Source: SSS58A sp041648155 (GTDB taxonomy: Bacteria; Krumholzibacteriota; Krumholzibacteriia; Krumholzibacteriales; Krumholzibacteriaceae). Taken from it: a stretch of 5,285 nucleotides of DNA. The translations under genes and the position numbers were made by a program. Every line of letters starts with the position of its first letter. The stretch's first letter is position 1. Under the pieces are notes generated by a model that searched no databases, had not been told where the DNA came from, and worked only from the letters and a program-made list of their open reading frames with translations. This document shows, piece after piece, positions 1 to 4,880 of the stretch. The stretch is from assembly GCA_041648155.1 (NCBI GenBank), contig JBAZPL010000182.1, positions 1-5,285 on the forward strand, written 5' to 3'.

Positions 1-532
1 TGATGTACATGAAGGAGTCGCAGATCGCGTGGCCTCCCGACGCGCACGCCGAAACGGTTGCGAAATTCGGACCCCTGAGCCCGTAACGGATCGATATCTG
101 CCCCGCGGACATATCCGAGATCATCATCGGAATGAAGAAGGGACTGATCCGCGTGGCGCCCTTCTCCATAAGCACCGTATGCTGCTGCTCGAGCGTCTGT
201 ATTCCGCCGATGCCGGATCCGACGATCGCCCCGAAGCGCTCGGCGGCGATCGCTCCCTCCATCCCGGCCATCGCCTCCGCCGCGGCCGCCATGGCGAGCT
301 GAACGGATCGATCCATCCGGCGGGCTTCCTTTCGATCGACGAACCGCTCGGGATCGAAATTCTTGACCTCTCCGCCGATCTTCGAGTCGAACGCGCTCAC
401 GTCGAACGCAGTGATTCGCGCGATGCCCGATTTTCCCGCCGAGATGTTCGCCCAGTTCTCCGCGACGGAATCCCCGCACGGAGAAACGAGACCCATACGG
501 GTGACGACCACCCTTCTCGTGCTCGCGGACAC
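1..532 (-). CDS. fabF: Beta-ketoacyl-ACP synthase II (FabF), 3' end outside window
   Basis: This is the N-terminal 177 residues of the elongation condensing enzyme, which joins malonyl-ACP to acyl-ACP with loss of CO2 in the cytosol. The family is about 410 residues long, so more than half is missing at the window edge. Visible landmarks are the N-terminal RRVVVT strand, DPERFVDRKEARRMD (60-74), GSGIGG (105-110), SPFFIPMM (130-137), YGLRGPN (150-156) and the active-site nucleophile Cys163 in VSACASG, the same number as in E. coli FabF. The His-His pair that completes the triad would lie beyond the window. Start: GTG at 532-530, chosen because it gives the family-typical N terminus and has an AAGGGGG ribosome site just upstream. 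It follows acpP by 43 bases, the usual neighbour. Oddity: the usual VVVTGxG turn reads VVVTRMG (Arg12). FabB is less likely, given the cluster position and motifs. Confidence 0.96.
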   Translation of the reverse strand, partial: MSASTRRVVVTRMGLVSPCGDSVAENWANISAGKSGIARITAFDVSAFDSKIGGEVKNFDPERFVDRKEARRMDRSVQLAMAAAAEAMAGMEGAIAAERFGAIVGSGIGGIQTLEQQHTVLMEKGATRISPFFIPMMISDMSAGQISIRYGLRGPNFATVSACASGGHAICDSFMYI

Positions 533-536
533 GGTA

Positions 537-543
537 CCCCCTT
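537..543 (-). promoter_or_regulatory. Ribosome binding site of fabF
   Basis: AAGGGGG on the minus strand lies four bases before the GTG start at 532-530. It decides the start: no ATG lies upstream in frame at a sensible distance, and the first internal ATG (codon 13) would remove the conserved first strand. It matches the anti-Shine-Dalgarno less well than the acpP site does. Confidence 0.6.
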
Positions 544-553
544 ATTGCAGAAG

Positions 554-570
554 CCGGGCGGCAGACCCGG
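554..570 (-). other. Short GC hairpin between acpP and fabF
   Basis: A perfect 5-bp inverted repeat (CCGGG / CCCGG) with a 7-base loop sits in the 43-base acpP-fabF gap, soon after the acpP stop. On the transcript it is not followed by a U run, so it is not a convincing intrinsic terminator. It could slow 3' decay of acpP mRNA or cause partial read-through reduction before fabF, but a 5-bp stem in G+C-rich DNA can easily occur by chance. Confidence 0.3.
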
Positions 571-575
571 ACCGG

Positions 576-815
576 TTATTCCTTGGAGCCGTGCGACGTG
601 ATGTAATCGATCGCCTCTCCCACTTTCGTGATCTTTTCCGCTTCGTCGTCCGGGATCTCGATCCCGAACTCCTCCTCGAGCGCCATCACGAGCTCGACCG
701 TGTCGAGCGAATCGGCGCCGAGATCGTCTATGAACGATGCCTCGCGCGTAATCTGATCCTGGTTGACCGAAAGCTGCTCTTCGATGACCTTCTTTACCCG
801 TTCCTCGATAGTCAT
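576..815 (-). CDS. acpP: Acyl carrier protein
   Basis: A 79-residue acidic protein of normal family length that carries growing acyl chains as thioesters on a phosphopantetheine arm. The attachment serine is Ser36 in the GADSLDTVELVM motif (33-44), preceded by the SFIDDLGADSL signature and followed by helix II, which the Fab enzymes dock against (EEEFGIEIPDDEAEKI, 47-62). The C-terminal helix runs to about residue 75. The ATG at 815-813 has a perfect AAGGAGGT ribosome site. It lies between fabG (31-base gap) and fabF, as in most bacteria, and is the shared substrate carrier for every other fab product here and for PlsX. Activation requires a holo-ACP synthase, which is not encoded in the window. 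No anomaly was seen. Confidence 0.99.
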   Translation of the reverse strand: MTIEERVKKVIEEQLSVNQDQITREASFIDDLGADSLDTVELVMALEEEFGIEIPDDEAEKITKVGEAIDYITSHGSKE

Positions 816-825
816 TGAGTGCCGT

Positions 826-833
826 ACCTCCTT
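826..833 (-). promoter_or_regulatory. Strong ribosome binding site of acpP
   Basis: AAGGAGGT on the minus strand is a full eight-base complement to the 3' end of 16S rRNA. It lies 10 bases before the acpP ATG and is the best such site in the window, consistent with ACP being among the most abundant proteins of a bacterial cell. Confidence 0.85.
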
Positions 834-846
834 CTTGATCGGTTTC

Positions 847-1593
847 TTACGCCATTACCATTCCGCCGTCGCAGTGGATGACCTGGCCCGTGACGTAGCC
901 GCCGAGATCGGAACAGAGGAAGAGAACGACGTGCGCGACGTCCGTTCCGGATCCGAATCTCCCGAGCGGGATGAGCCGCCGCATCTCCTCCCTTCGCTGT
1001 TCCGGCAACGCGGCCGTCATCGCCGTTTCGATGAAGCCCGGCGCAATGGCATTCACATTGATGTTTCTCCCCGCGAGCTCCTTCGCGACGGCCTTCGTGA
1101 ACCCGATGATTCCCGCTTTGCTCGCCGCGTAGTTGCACTGCCCGGCGTTCCCCATGACCCCGATGACGGAAGAGATGTTCACGATTCGCCCGAACCGTCT
1201 CTTGATCATCGAGCGGGACACCGCTCTCGTGACGTTGAAGGTGCCCGTGAGGTTGACACTTATGACGCTCTCCCATTCCACATCGGTCATCCGGAGGAGG
1301 AGATTATCCCTCGTTATCCCGGCGTTATTAACGAGGAAATGTATCTGCTCGCGCCCCGCGAGCGCCTCGGCGACGCACCGGTCGGCGTCCGTCGCGTTCG
1401 AGACGTCGCCGGCGAGCGCGACGCTCTTGCGCCCCTTCGCTCGCACGAGCGCTGCCGTGGCCTCGGCTCCCTCGAGGTTGATGTCGAGGGCGGCGATATC
1501 GGCGCCGGCAGCGGCGAGCGTGAGCGCGATGTCGCGCCCGATACCCTGGCCCGCTCCCGTTACCATAGCCGTTTTTCCCTCGAGATTCACCAT
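847..1593 (-). CDS. fabG: 3-oxoacyl-ACP reductase (FabG)
   Basis: A 248-residue short-chain dehydrogenase/reductase (E. coli FabG has 244) that reduces 3-oxoacyl-ACP to (3R)-hydroxyacyl-ACP in each elongation cycle. The Rossmann glycine motif TGAGQGIG is at 12-19 and NNAG at 89-92. The catalytic tetrad is Asn114, Ser142, Tyr155 and Lys159, each offset by four from E. coli. The family signature APGFIETAMT is at 184-193 and the C terminus is CDGGMVMA. Oddity: the glycine loop has Gln16 where E. coli has Arg15, and strand beta-2 ends in Asp37 (ALDIN), the classical mark of NAD(H) rather than NADP(H) binding. The frame stays open for 62 codons upstream, to 1779, but that part is Arg-rich and lies opposite nothing conserved. 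The ATG at 1593-1591 matches the family start (MVNLEGKTAMVTG) and has an AAGGGGAG site. Operon neighbours are fabD and acpP. Confidence 0.98.
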   Translation of the reverse strand: MVNLEGKTAMVTGAGQGIGRDIALTLAAAGADIAALDINLEGAEATAALVRAKGRKSVALAGDVSNATDADRCVAEALAGREQIHFLVNNAGITRDNLLLRMTDVEWESVISVNLTGTFNVTRAVSRSMIKRRFGRIVNISSVIGVMGNAGQCNYAASKAGIIGFTKAVAKELAGRNINVNAIAPGFIETAMTAALPEQRREEMRRLIPLGRFGSGTDVAHVVLFLCSDLGGYVTGQVIHCDGGMVMA

Positions 1594-1597
1594 TTCG

Positions 1598-1605
1598 CTC
1601 CCCTT
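1598..1605 (-). promoter_or_regulatory. Ribosome binding site of fabG
   Basis: AAGGGGAG on the minus strand lies four bases before the ATG at 1593-1591. It supports this start over the longer open frame that runs back to 1779 inside fabD. Confidence 0.6.
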
Positions 1606-1617
1606 CGCCGCCGCGAT

Positions 1618-1640
1618 CCGGCCGGCTGCTCCGGCGCCGG
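1618..1640. repeat. Overlapping GC palindromes in the fabD-fabG gap
   Basis: Immediately after the fabD stop there are two perfect palindromes, CCGGCGCCGG (1631-1640) and CCGGCCGG (1618-1625). They can also pair with each other (CCGGC 1622-1626 with GCCGG 1636-1640). No U run follows on the transcript, so a terminator is unlikely. They could form a short structured spacer in the mRNA or be chance in GC-rich DNA. Confidence 0.35.
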
Positions 1641-2579
1641 TCAAGCCGTTTCGCCCGCGAGGCTCCGCTCGAGCTCCTCGGCCGTGCCGACGGTCTGCAC
1701 GGACCGGGTGCCGTCGATACGTTTCAAAAGCCCCGCGAGCACTTTGCCCGGCCCGACCTCGAGAACGGGCCCGCCCCACGACGCGAGGAGCAGAGCCATC
1801 GAATCGGACCAGAGCACGGGGCTCGTGAGCTGCCGCGAAAGCGCATCGACGATCTCATCCTTCTTGGCGACGATCCTCGCATCGGCGTTGCATACGACGC
1901 CGACCGAGGCATCCCGGATCGCAAAGCTCTTGATATACTCGACGAGCTCCTTCTGGGCACCCGCGACGAGCGGCGAATGAAAAGCGCCGCTCACGTTCAG
2001 AGGGATCGTTTTCTTGGCGCCCCGGGCCTGCGCCGCGGCGCAGGCTCGCCCGACCGCATCGATATTCCCTGAAACGACGATCTGTCCGGGGGAATTGACG
2101 TTCGCGACGACGACGACCTCGCCGGCGCGCGAGGACTCGCCGCAGACCGCCTCGACGTCCGGCCGCTCCAGGCCGATGATCGCGGCCATTGTGCCCGGCT
2201 GCCTCGTCCCGGCATCGAACATGAGCTCGCCTCTCCTGCGCACGATCTTCAGGGCGTCCATTTCGTCGAGAGCGTTCGCGGCTACAAGGGCCGAGTACTC
2301 GCCGAGGCTGTGCCCCGCTACGATCGCCGGCTCGACGCCCCCTTCCTCCCTCAGGATGCGCGCCACGACGACGCTGTGGAGAAGGAGCGCGGGCTGGGCG
2401 TTCTTCGTCGCCGTGAGCGTTTCCGCGTCACCCTCGAACGAGATGCGCGATATCGGGACGCCGAGGGTCTCATCCGCCATCTCGTAGAGCTCCCGTGCCC
2501 GGGGATAGGAAGCGACGAGATCCTTCCCCATCCCGACGTACTGGGAGCCTTGACCCGGAAATATGAATGCCGCTTTCAT
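1641..2579 (-). CDS. fabD: Malonyl-CoA:ACP transacylase (FabD)
   Basis: A 312-residue protein (E. coli FabD is 309) that transfers malonyl groups from CoA to ACP, supplying the extender unit for FabH and FabF. Visible motifs are FPGQGSQ (7-13; Gln10 helps form the oxyanion hole), the nucleophilic elbow GHSLGEY (89-95) with catalytic Ser91, Arg116 that holds the malonyl carboxylate, GAFHSPL (198-204) with catalytic His201, and Gln250 in QLTSPV. All match E. coli positions within one residue. The C-terminal segment has the family GPGKVLAGL motif (about 276-284). The ATG at 2579-2577 gives the standard MKxAFIFPGQGSQ start. A weak AAAAGGG site lies 11 bases upstream. It sits 29 bases after fabH and 47 before fabG. 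It stands alone and is not fused to a polyketide synthase module, so a housekeeping role is clear. Confidence 0.98.
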   Translation of the reverse strand: MKAAFIFPGQGSQYVGMGKDLVASYPRARELYEMADETLGVPISRISFEGDAETLTATKNAQPALLLHSVVVARILREEGGVEPAIVAGHSLGEYSALVAANALDEMDALKIVRRRGELMFDAGTRQPGTMAAIIGLERPDVEAVCGESSRAGEVVVVANVNSPGQIVVSGNIDAVGRACAAAQARGAKKTIPLNVSGAFHSPLVAGAQKELVEYIKSFAIRDASVGVVCNADARIVAKKDEIVDALSRQLTSPVLWSDSMALLLASWGGPVLEVGPGKVLAGLLKRIDGTRSVQTVGTAEELERSLAGETA

Positions 2580-2590
2580 CCTTGCCGCGA

Positions 2591-2597
2591 CCCTTTT
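2591..2597 (-). promoter_or_regulatory. Weak ribosome binding site of fabD
   Basis: AAAAGGG on the minus strand lies 11 bases before the fabD ATG. A second AAGG directly abuts the ATG and is too close to work alone. This is the weakest start signal among the internal genes of the cluster. Confidence 0.4.
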
Positions 2598-2608
2598 CTT
2601 TCGGGCGT

Positions 2609-3607
2609 TCAGTACTTGAGCAGCGCCGCCCCCCAGGTGAGGCCACCGCCGAAGGCGACCATGAGGATCCGGTCGCCGCGTTTGATGATTCCCTTGTCCT
2701 TCGCCTCGCAGAACGCGATCGGAATGCTCGCCGAGCTTGTGTTGCCGACGCGGTCGATATTGACGATGACCTTCTCCAGCGGAAGGCGGAGTCTGCTCCG
2801 GACCCCTTCAATGATTCGCAGGTTCGCCTGATGGGGAATAACAAAATCTATGTCGGAAATCTTCAAATTCGTGTCCCGAAGCACCGTTTCCCCCGCATCG
2901 ACCATCGCTTTGACCGCGTACTTGAAGAGACCGTCCCCTTTCATCTTTATGTATTGCTCCCTGTTCCTGATCCGTTCCTCCGTCAGCGGCGTGCGCGACC
3001 CTCCCACCGGCTGATACAGGAGATCGGCGTAGGTCCCGTCACTTTTCAGGCACGTTGCGAGGATCCCCTCGCCCGGCTCGCAGGCCTCCATGATAACGGC
3101 GCCGGCGCCGTCCCCGAAAAGGACGCACGTCGCCCGATCCGTGTAGTCGGTGATCCGGGAGAGCGTCTCGACACCGATGACGAGAGCGCGCCGCACCTTG
3201 CCCGCAATGATCATCGATTGCACGACCGTTATCGCGTATATGAACCCGGAGCAGGCGGCCGCCACGTCGAACGCGGCCGCGTTCTTCGCGCCGATCATTT
3301 TCTGCACGACGGTCGCCGTCGAGGGGAATTGGTAATCCCCGGTCGCCGTGCCCACGACGATGAGGTCGATGTCCTGTGCATCGACGCGTGCGTCGGTCAT
3401 CGCCTTGCGCGCGGCGTTGATCGCGAGGTCGCTGGAGGCTTCCCCCGCTTTCGCGATGTGCCGTTCCCGAATGCCCGTTCTCGTGACGATCCACTCGTCC
3501 GATGTATCGACCATCTTCTCGAAATCGGCATTCGTCAGCACGCGTTCGGGGAGGTAATAGCCCAAGCCGGCAAATCTCGCGCTCCGCGGTCCGCTGTCCC
3601 GAACCAT
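2609..3607 (-). CDS. fabH: Beta-ketoacyl-ACP synthase III (FabH)
   Basis: A 332-residue thiolase-fold enzyme (E. coli FabH is 317) that starts fatty acid synthesis by condensing an acyl-CoA primer, usually acetyl-CoA, with malonyl-ACP. The Cys-His-Asn triad is complete: Cys119 in AAACSGF, His259 in VIPHQANLR and Asn289 in GNTSSAS. CoA-contacting landmarks Trp39 (TSDEWIVTRTGIRERHI) and Arg158 (YTDRAT) are also present, as are GDGAGA (165-170) and the C-terminal AFGGGLTWGAALLKY. The 15-residue excess is a seven-residue longer N terminus plus small internal loops. The ATG at 3607-3605 lies two bases after the plsX stop, with GAGAGGT inside the plsX end, so translational coupling is likely. Primer preference (straight or branched) cannot be read from sequence with confidence. 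Confidence 0.98.
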   Translation of the reverse strand: MVRDSGPRSARFAGLGYYLPERVLTNADFEKMVDTSDEWIVTRTGIRERHIAKAGEASSDLAINAARKAMTDARVDAQDIDLIVVGTATGDYQFPSTATVVQKMIGAKNAAAFDVAAACSGFIYAITVVQSMIIAGKVRRALVIGVETLSRITDYTDRATCVLFGDGAGAVIMEACEPGEGILATCLKSDGTYADLLYQPVGGSRTPLTEERIRNREQYIKMKGDGLFKYAVKAMVDAGETVLRDTNLKISDIDFVIPHQANLRIIEGVRSRLRLPLEKVIVNIDRVGNTSSASIPIAFCEAKDKGIIKRGDRILMVAFGGGLTWGAALLKY

Positions 3608-3609
3608 GC

Positions 3610-4605
3610 TTACGACCTCTCGATTCGTTGCCGTATCCTGTCGTTCACGCCGCCCGTGACGAAGCGCTCGGCGGCGAGCACGGCATTCTTGATCGCCCTC
3701 GAAGAGCTTTTCCCGTGGCTGATGATCACGACGCCGTTCACACCGAGGAGCGGCATGCCGCCGTACTCGGCGTAATCGAGCTTTCGCTTGACGCCCCGGA
3801 AAACGGGCTTCATGAGCCCGGCGCCGATCTTCGCGAAGAAGCGCTTGCCGGCTTCCTCCCTGATCAGGGTGTTTATATAGTAAATAATGGATTCTGTAAA
3901 TTTTAAAACGACGTTGCCGACGAATCCGTCCGTCACGACGACGTCCGCCGCTCCGGTGAAGACGTCCCTCCCCTCGACGTTCCCCGTGAAATTGAGGCCG
4001 CTCTTCTCGAGGAGCTCGTACGAGCCGCGCGTGAGCTCGTTACCCTTCGACCGCTCCTCGCCGATGCTGAGGAGCGCGACGCGCGGATTCTCCCTGCCGA
4101 GAAACGTTTCGGCGTAGACCGATCCCATGAAAGCGAACTGGAGCAGGTTGTGAGGATGGCAATCCGAATTGGCGCCGCCGTCGATGAGGACCGTGCCTCC
4201 GTTCTCGGTCGGCAGATGGATGGCGATGGCGGGACGTTCGATGCCGGGAAGACGCCCCAGCGTGAGGAGCGAGCTCGCGACGACGGCCCCCGTGTTGCCC
4301 GCGCTCACGAAGGCCCTGACCTTTCCCTCCCGATGGAGATTCATGCCGATCGCGATCGACGAGGCGCGCTTGCGCCGGATCGCCGTCGCGGGGCTCTCCG
4401 ACATCTCGATCACTTCGGGGGCGTCGACGATCTCGACGTTCGGAGCCTCGAGCCGCTGCGCGCGGATATGCGCCTCGAGGATGTCGCGTTTTCCGACGAG
4501 CACGATCTCGACCCTCTCGGACGCCTCTCGCGCGGCTTCGAACGCGCCTTCGACGATCCCGACCGGGGCCTTATCGCCGCCCATGGCATCGATTGCGATT
4601 TTCAT
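3610..4605 (-). CDS. plsX: Phosphate acyltransferase (PlsX)
   Basis: A 331-residue protein of normal family length that converts acyl-ACP and phosphate to acyl-phosphate. PlsY then uses this to acylate glycerol-3-phosphate, the first step of phospholipid synthesis at the inner face of the membrane. Visible motifs are AIDAMGGD (4-11), ESPATAIRRKR (70-80), FVSAGNTGA (99-107), LIDGGAN (140-146), IGEERSKGNE (181-190), VTDGFVGNVVLK (224-235), the GVNG turn (288-291) and the terminal SHGKSS (296-301). The ATG at 4605-4603 has a GGAGG site four bases upstream and gives the standard MKIAIDAMGGD start. It follows rpmF by 18 bases and precedes fabH by two. Oddity: codons 232-245 use rare A+T-rich choices (TTA, ACA, ATA) unlike the rest of the gene, forming a possible internal promoter. 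Confidence 0.98.
   Translation of the reverse strand: MKIAIDAMGGDKAPVGIVEGAFEAAREASERVEIVLVGKRDILEAHIRAQRLEAPNVEIVDAPEVIEMSESPATAIRRKRASSIAIGMNLHREGKVRAFVSAGNTGAVVASSLLTLGRLPGIERPAIAIHLPTENGGTVLIDGGANSDCHPHNLLQFAFMGSVYAETFLGRENPRVALLSIGEERSKGNELTRGSYELLEKSGLNFTGNVEGRDVFTGAADVVVTDGFVGNVVLKFTESIIYYINTLIREEAGKRFFAKIGAGLMKPVFRGVKRKLDYAEYGGMPLLGVNGVVIISHGKSSSRAIKNAVLAAERFVTGGVNDRIRQRIERS
3615..3621 (-). promoter_or_regulatory. Ribosome binding site of fabH inside plsX
   Basis: GAGAGGT on the minus strand lies within the last codons of plsX, seven bases before the fabH ATG. With the plsX stop only two bases from that ATG, ribosomes finishing plsX would sit on this site, so coupled translation is expected. 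Confidence 0.65.
3872..3900 (-). promoter_or_regulatory. Putative sigma70-type promoter inside plsX, directed at fabH
   Basis: On the minus strand, TTTACA (3900-3895) and TATAAA (3877-3872) are separated by exactly 17 bases. Each differs from the sigma70 consensus at one position. Upstream lies an A+T run (TTTTAAAA, 3908-3901) that resembles an UP element. Transcription would begin near 3865, about 257 bases before the fabH ATG, and would serve fabH-fabD-fabG-acpP-fabF without yceD-rpmF-plsX. The patch is the most A+T-rich in the window. Part of that comes from the encoded residues (K, F, I, I, Y, Y, I, N), but the TTA, ACA and ATA codons are synonymous choices not forced by the protein. No experimental support is available here. 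Confidence 0.45.
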
Positions 4606-4609
4606 GGGT

Positions 4610-4614
4610 CCTCC
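4610..4614 (-). promoter_or_regulatory. Ribosome binding site of plsX
   Basis: GGAGG on the minus strand lies four bases before the plsX ATG, within the 18-base gap after rpmF. Confidence 0.7.
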
Positions 4615-4623
4615 GGGGCGAGG

Positions 4624-4815
4624 TTATTTCCCTTCCTCGACCTTCGGCTTGACTACTTCGCGGCCCGCGTAGTAACCGCAGTTCGGGCATACCGTATGCG
4701 GCGGCTTCGGCTGGTGACAGTGGGAACACGGGGTGAGCGTCGGCGCTTCGGCTTTATAGTGGGTTCTTCGCTTTCTCCCCCGCGTCTTCGAATGGCGATG
4801 TTTCGGGTTTGCCAT
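4624..4815 (-). CDS. rpmF: 50S ribosomal protein L32
   Basis: A 63-residue basic ribosomal protein of the large subunit. The N terminus MANPKHRHSKTRGRKRRTH is the family signature. A zinc ribbon is formed by two CxxC pairs, Cys30/Cys33 and Cys43/Cys46 (CSHC and CPNCG), so this is the zinc-binding C+ form, unlike the E. coli protein, which lacks the full set. The tail GREVVKPKVEEGK is typical. The ATG at 4815-4813 has an AGGAGG site six bases upstream. It lies 46 bases after yceD and 18 before plsX, the conserved arrangement. No Zur-like palindrome was recognised upstream, and whether a second, cysteine-free copy exists elsewhere in the genome cannot be told from this window. Confidence 0.98.
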   Translation of the reverse strand: MANPKHRHSKTRGRKRRTHYKAEAPTLTPCSHCHQPKPPHTVCPNCGYYAGREVVKPKVEEGK

Positions 4816-4821
4816 GGGCTT

Positions 4822-4827
4822 CCTCCT
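4822..4827 (-). promoter_or_regulatory. Ribosome binding site of rpmF
   Basis: AGGAGG on the minus strand (part of GAGGAGGAAG) lies six bases before the rpmF ATG. It is a strong site, as expected for a ribosomal protein gene. Confidence 0.8.
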
Positions 4828-4850
4828 CGTTACGTCTCACAATGCTGGTT

Positions 4851-4880
4851 CGGGGAAATATTTACGTTTTGTTCTCCCCG
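4851..4880 (-). other. Hairpin bracketing the yceD stop codon ahead of rpmF
   Basis: A perfect 6-bp inverted repeat (CGGGGA / TCCCCG) encloses an 18-base A+T-rich loop that contains the yceD TAA stop at 4864-4862. Two further A-T pairs are possible past a single-base bulge. No U run follows on the transcript, so it is not an intrinsic terminator. It ends 35 bases before the rpmF ATG and could act as an mRNA processing or stability element, or be incidental. Confidence 0.35.

Noticed and set aside
533..575. Intrinsic terminator between acpP and fabF
   Set aside because: The stem is only 5 bp and no U run follows on the transcript.
1594..1779. 62-codon N-terminal extension of fabG into fabD
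   Set aside because: The frame is open but overlaps the fabD C terminus, encodes an Arg/Gly/Ala-rich stretch not found in FabG, and a good start with a ribosome site exists at 1593.
763..1980. Plus-strand open frame of about 405 codons opposite fabG and fabD
   Set aside because: It is antisense to two genes with complete catalytic motifs. Its translation is Arg/Asp-rich with no recognisable domain, and such shadows are common opposite G+C-rich genes that avoid TTA, CTA and TCA codons.
2838..2866. Possible promoter inside fabH, TTGAAG-17-TGTTAT on the minus strand
   Set aside because: Only four of six consensus bases match in each box, and the A+T content is explained by the conserved protein segment before His259. 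Too weak to annotate.
2567..3775. Plus-strand open frame of about 402 codons opposite fabH
   Set aside because: It is a shadow of fabH and the plsX end, with low-complexity Arg/Asp-rich composition and no ribosome site or motif.
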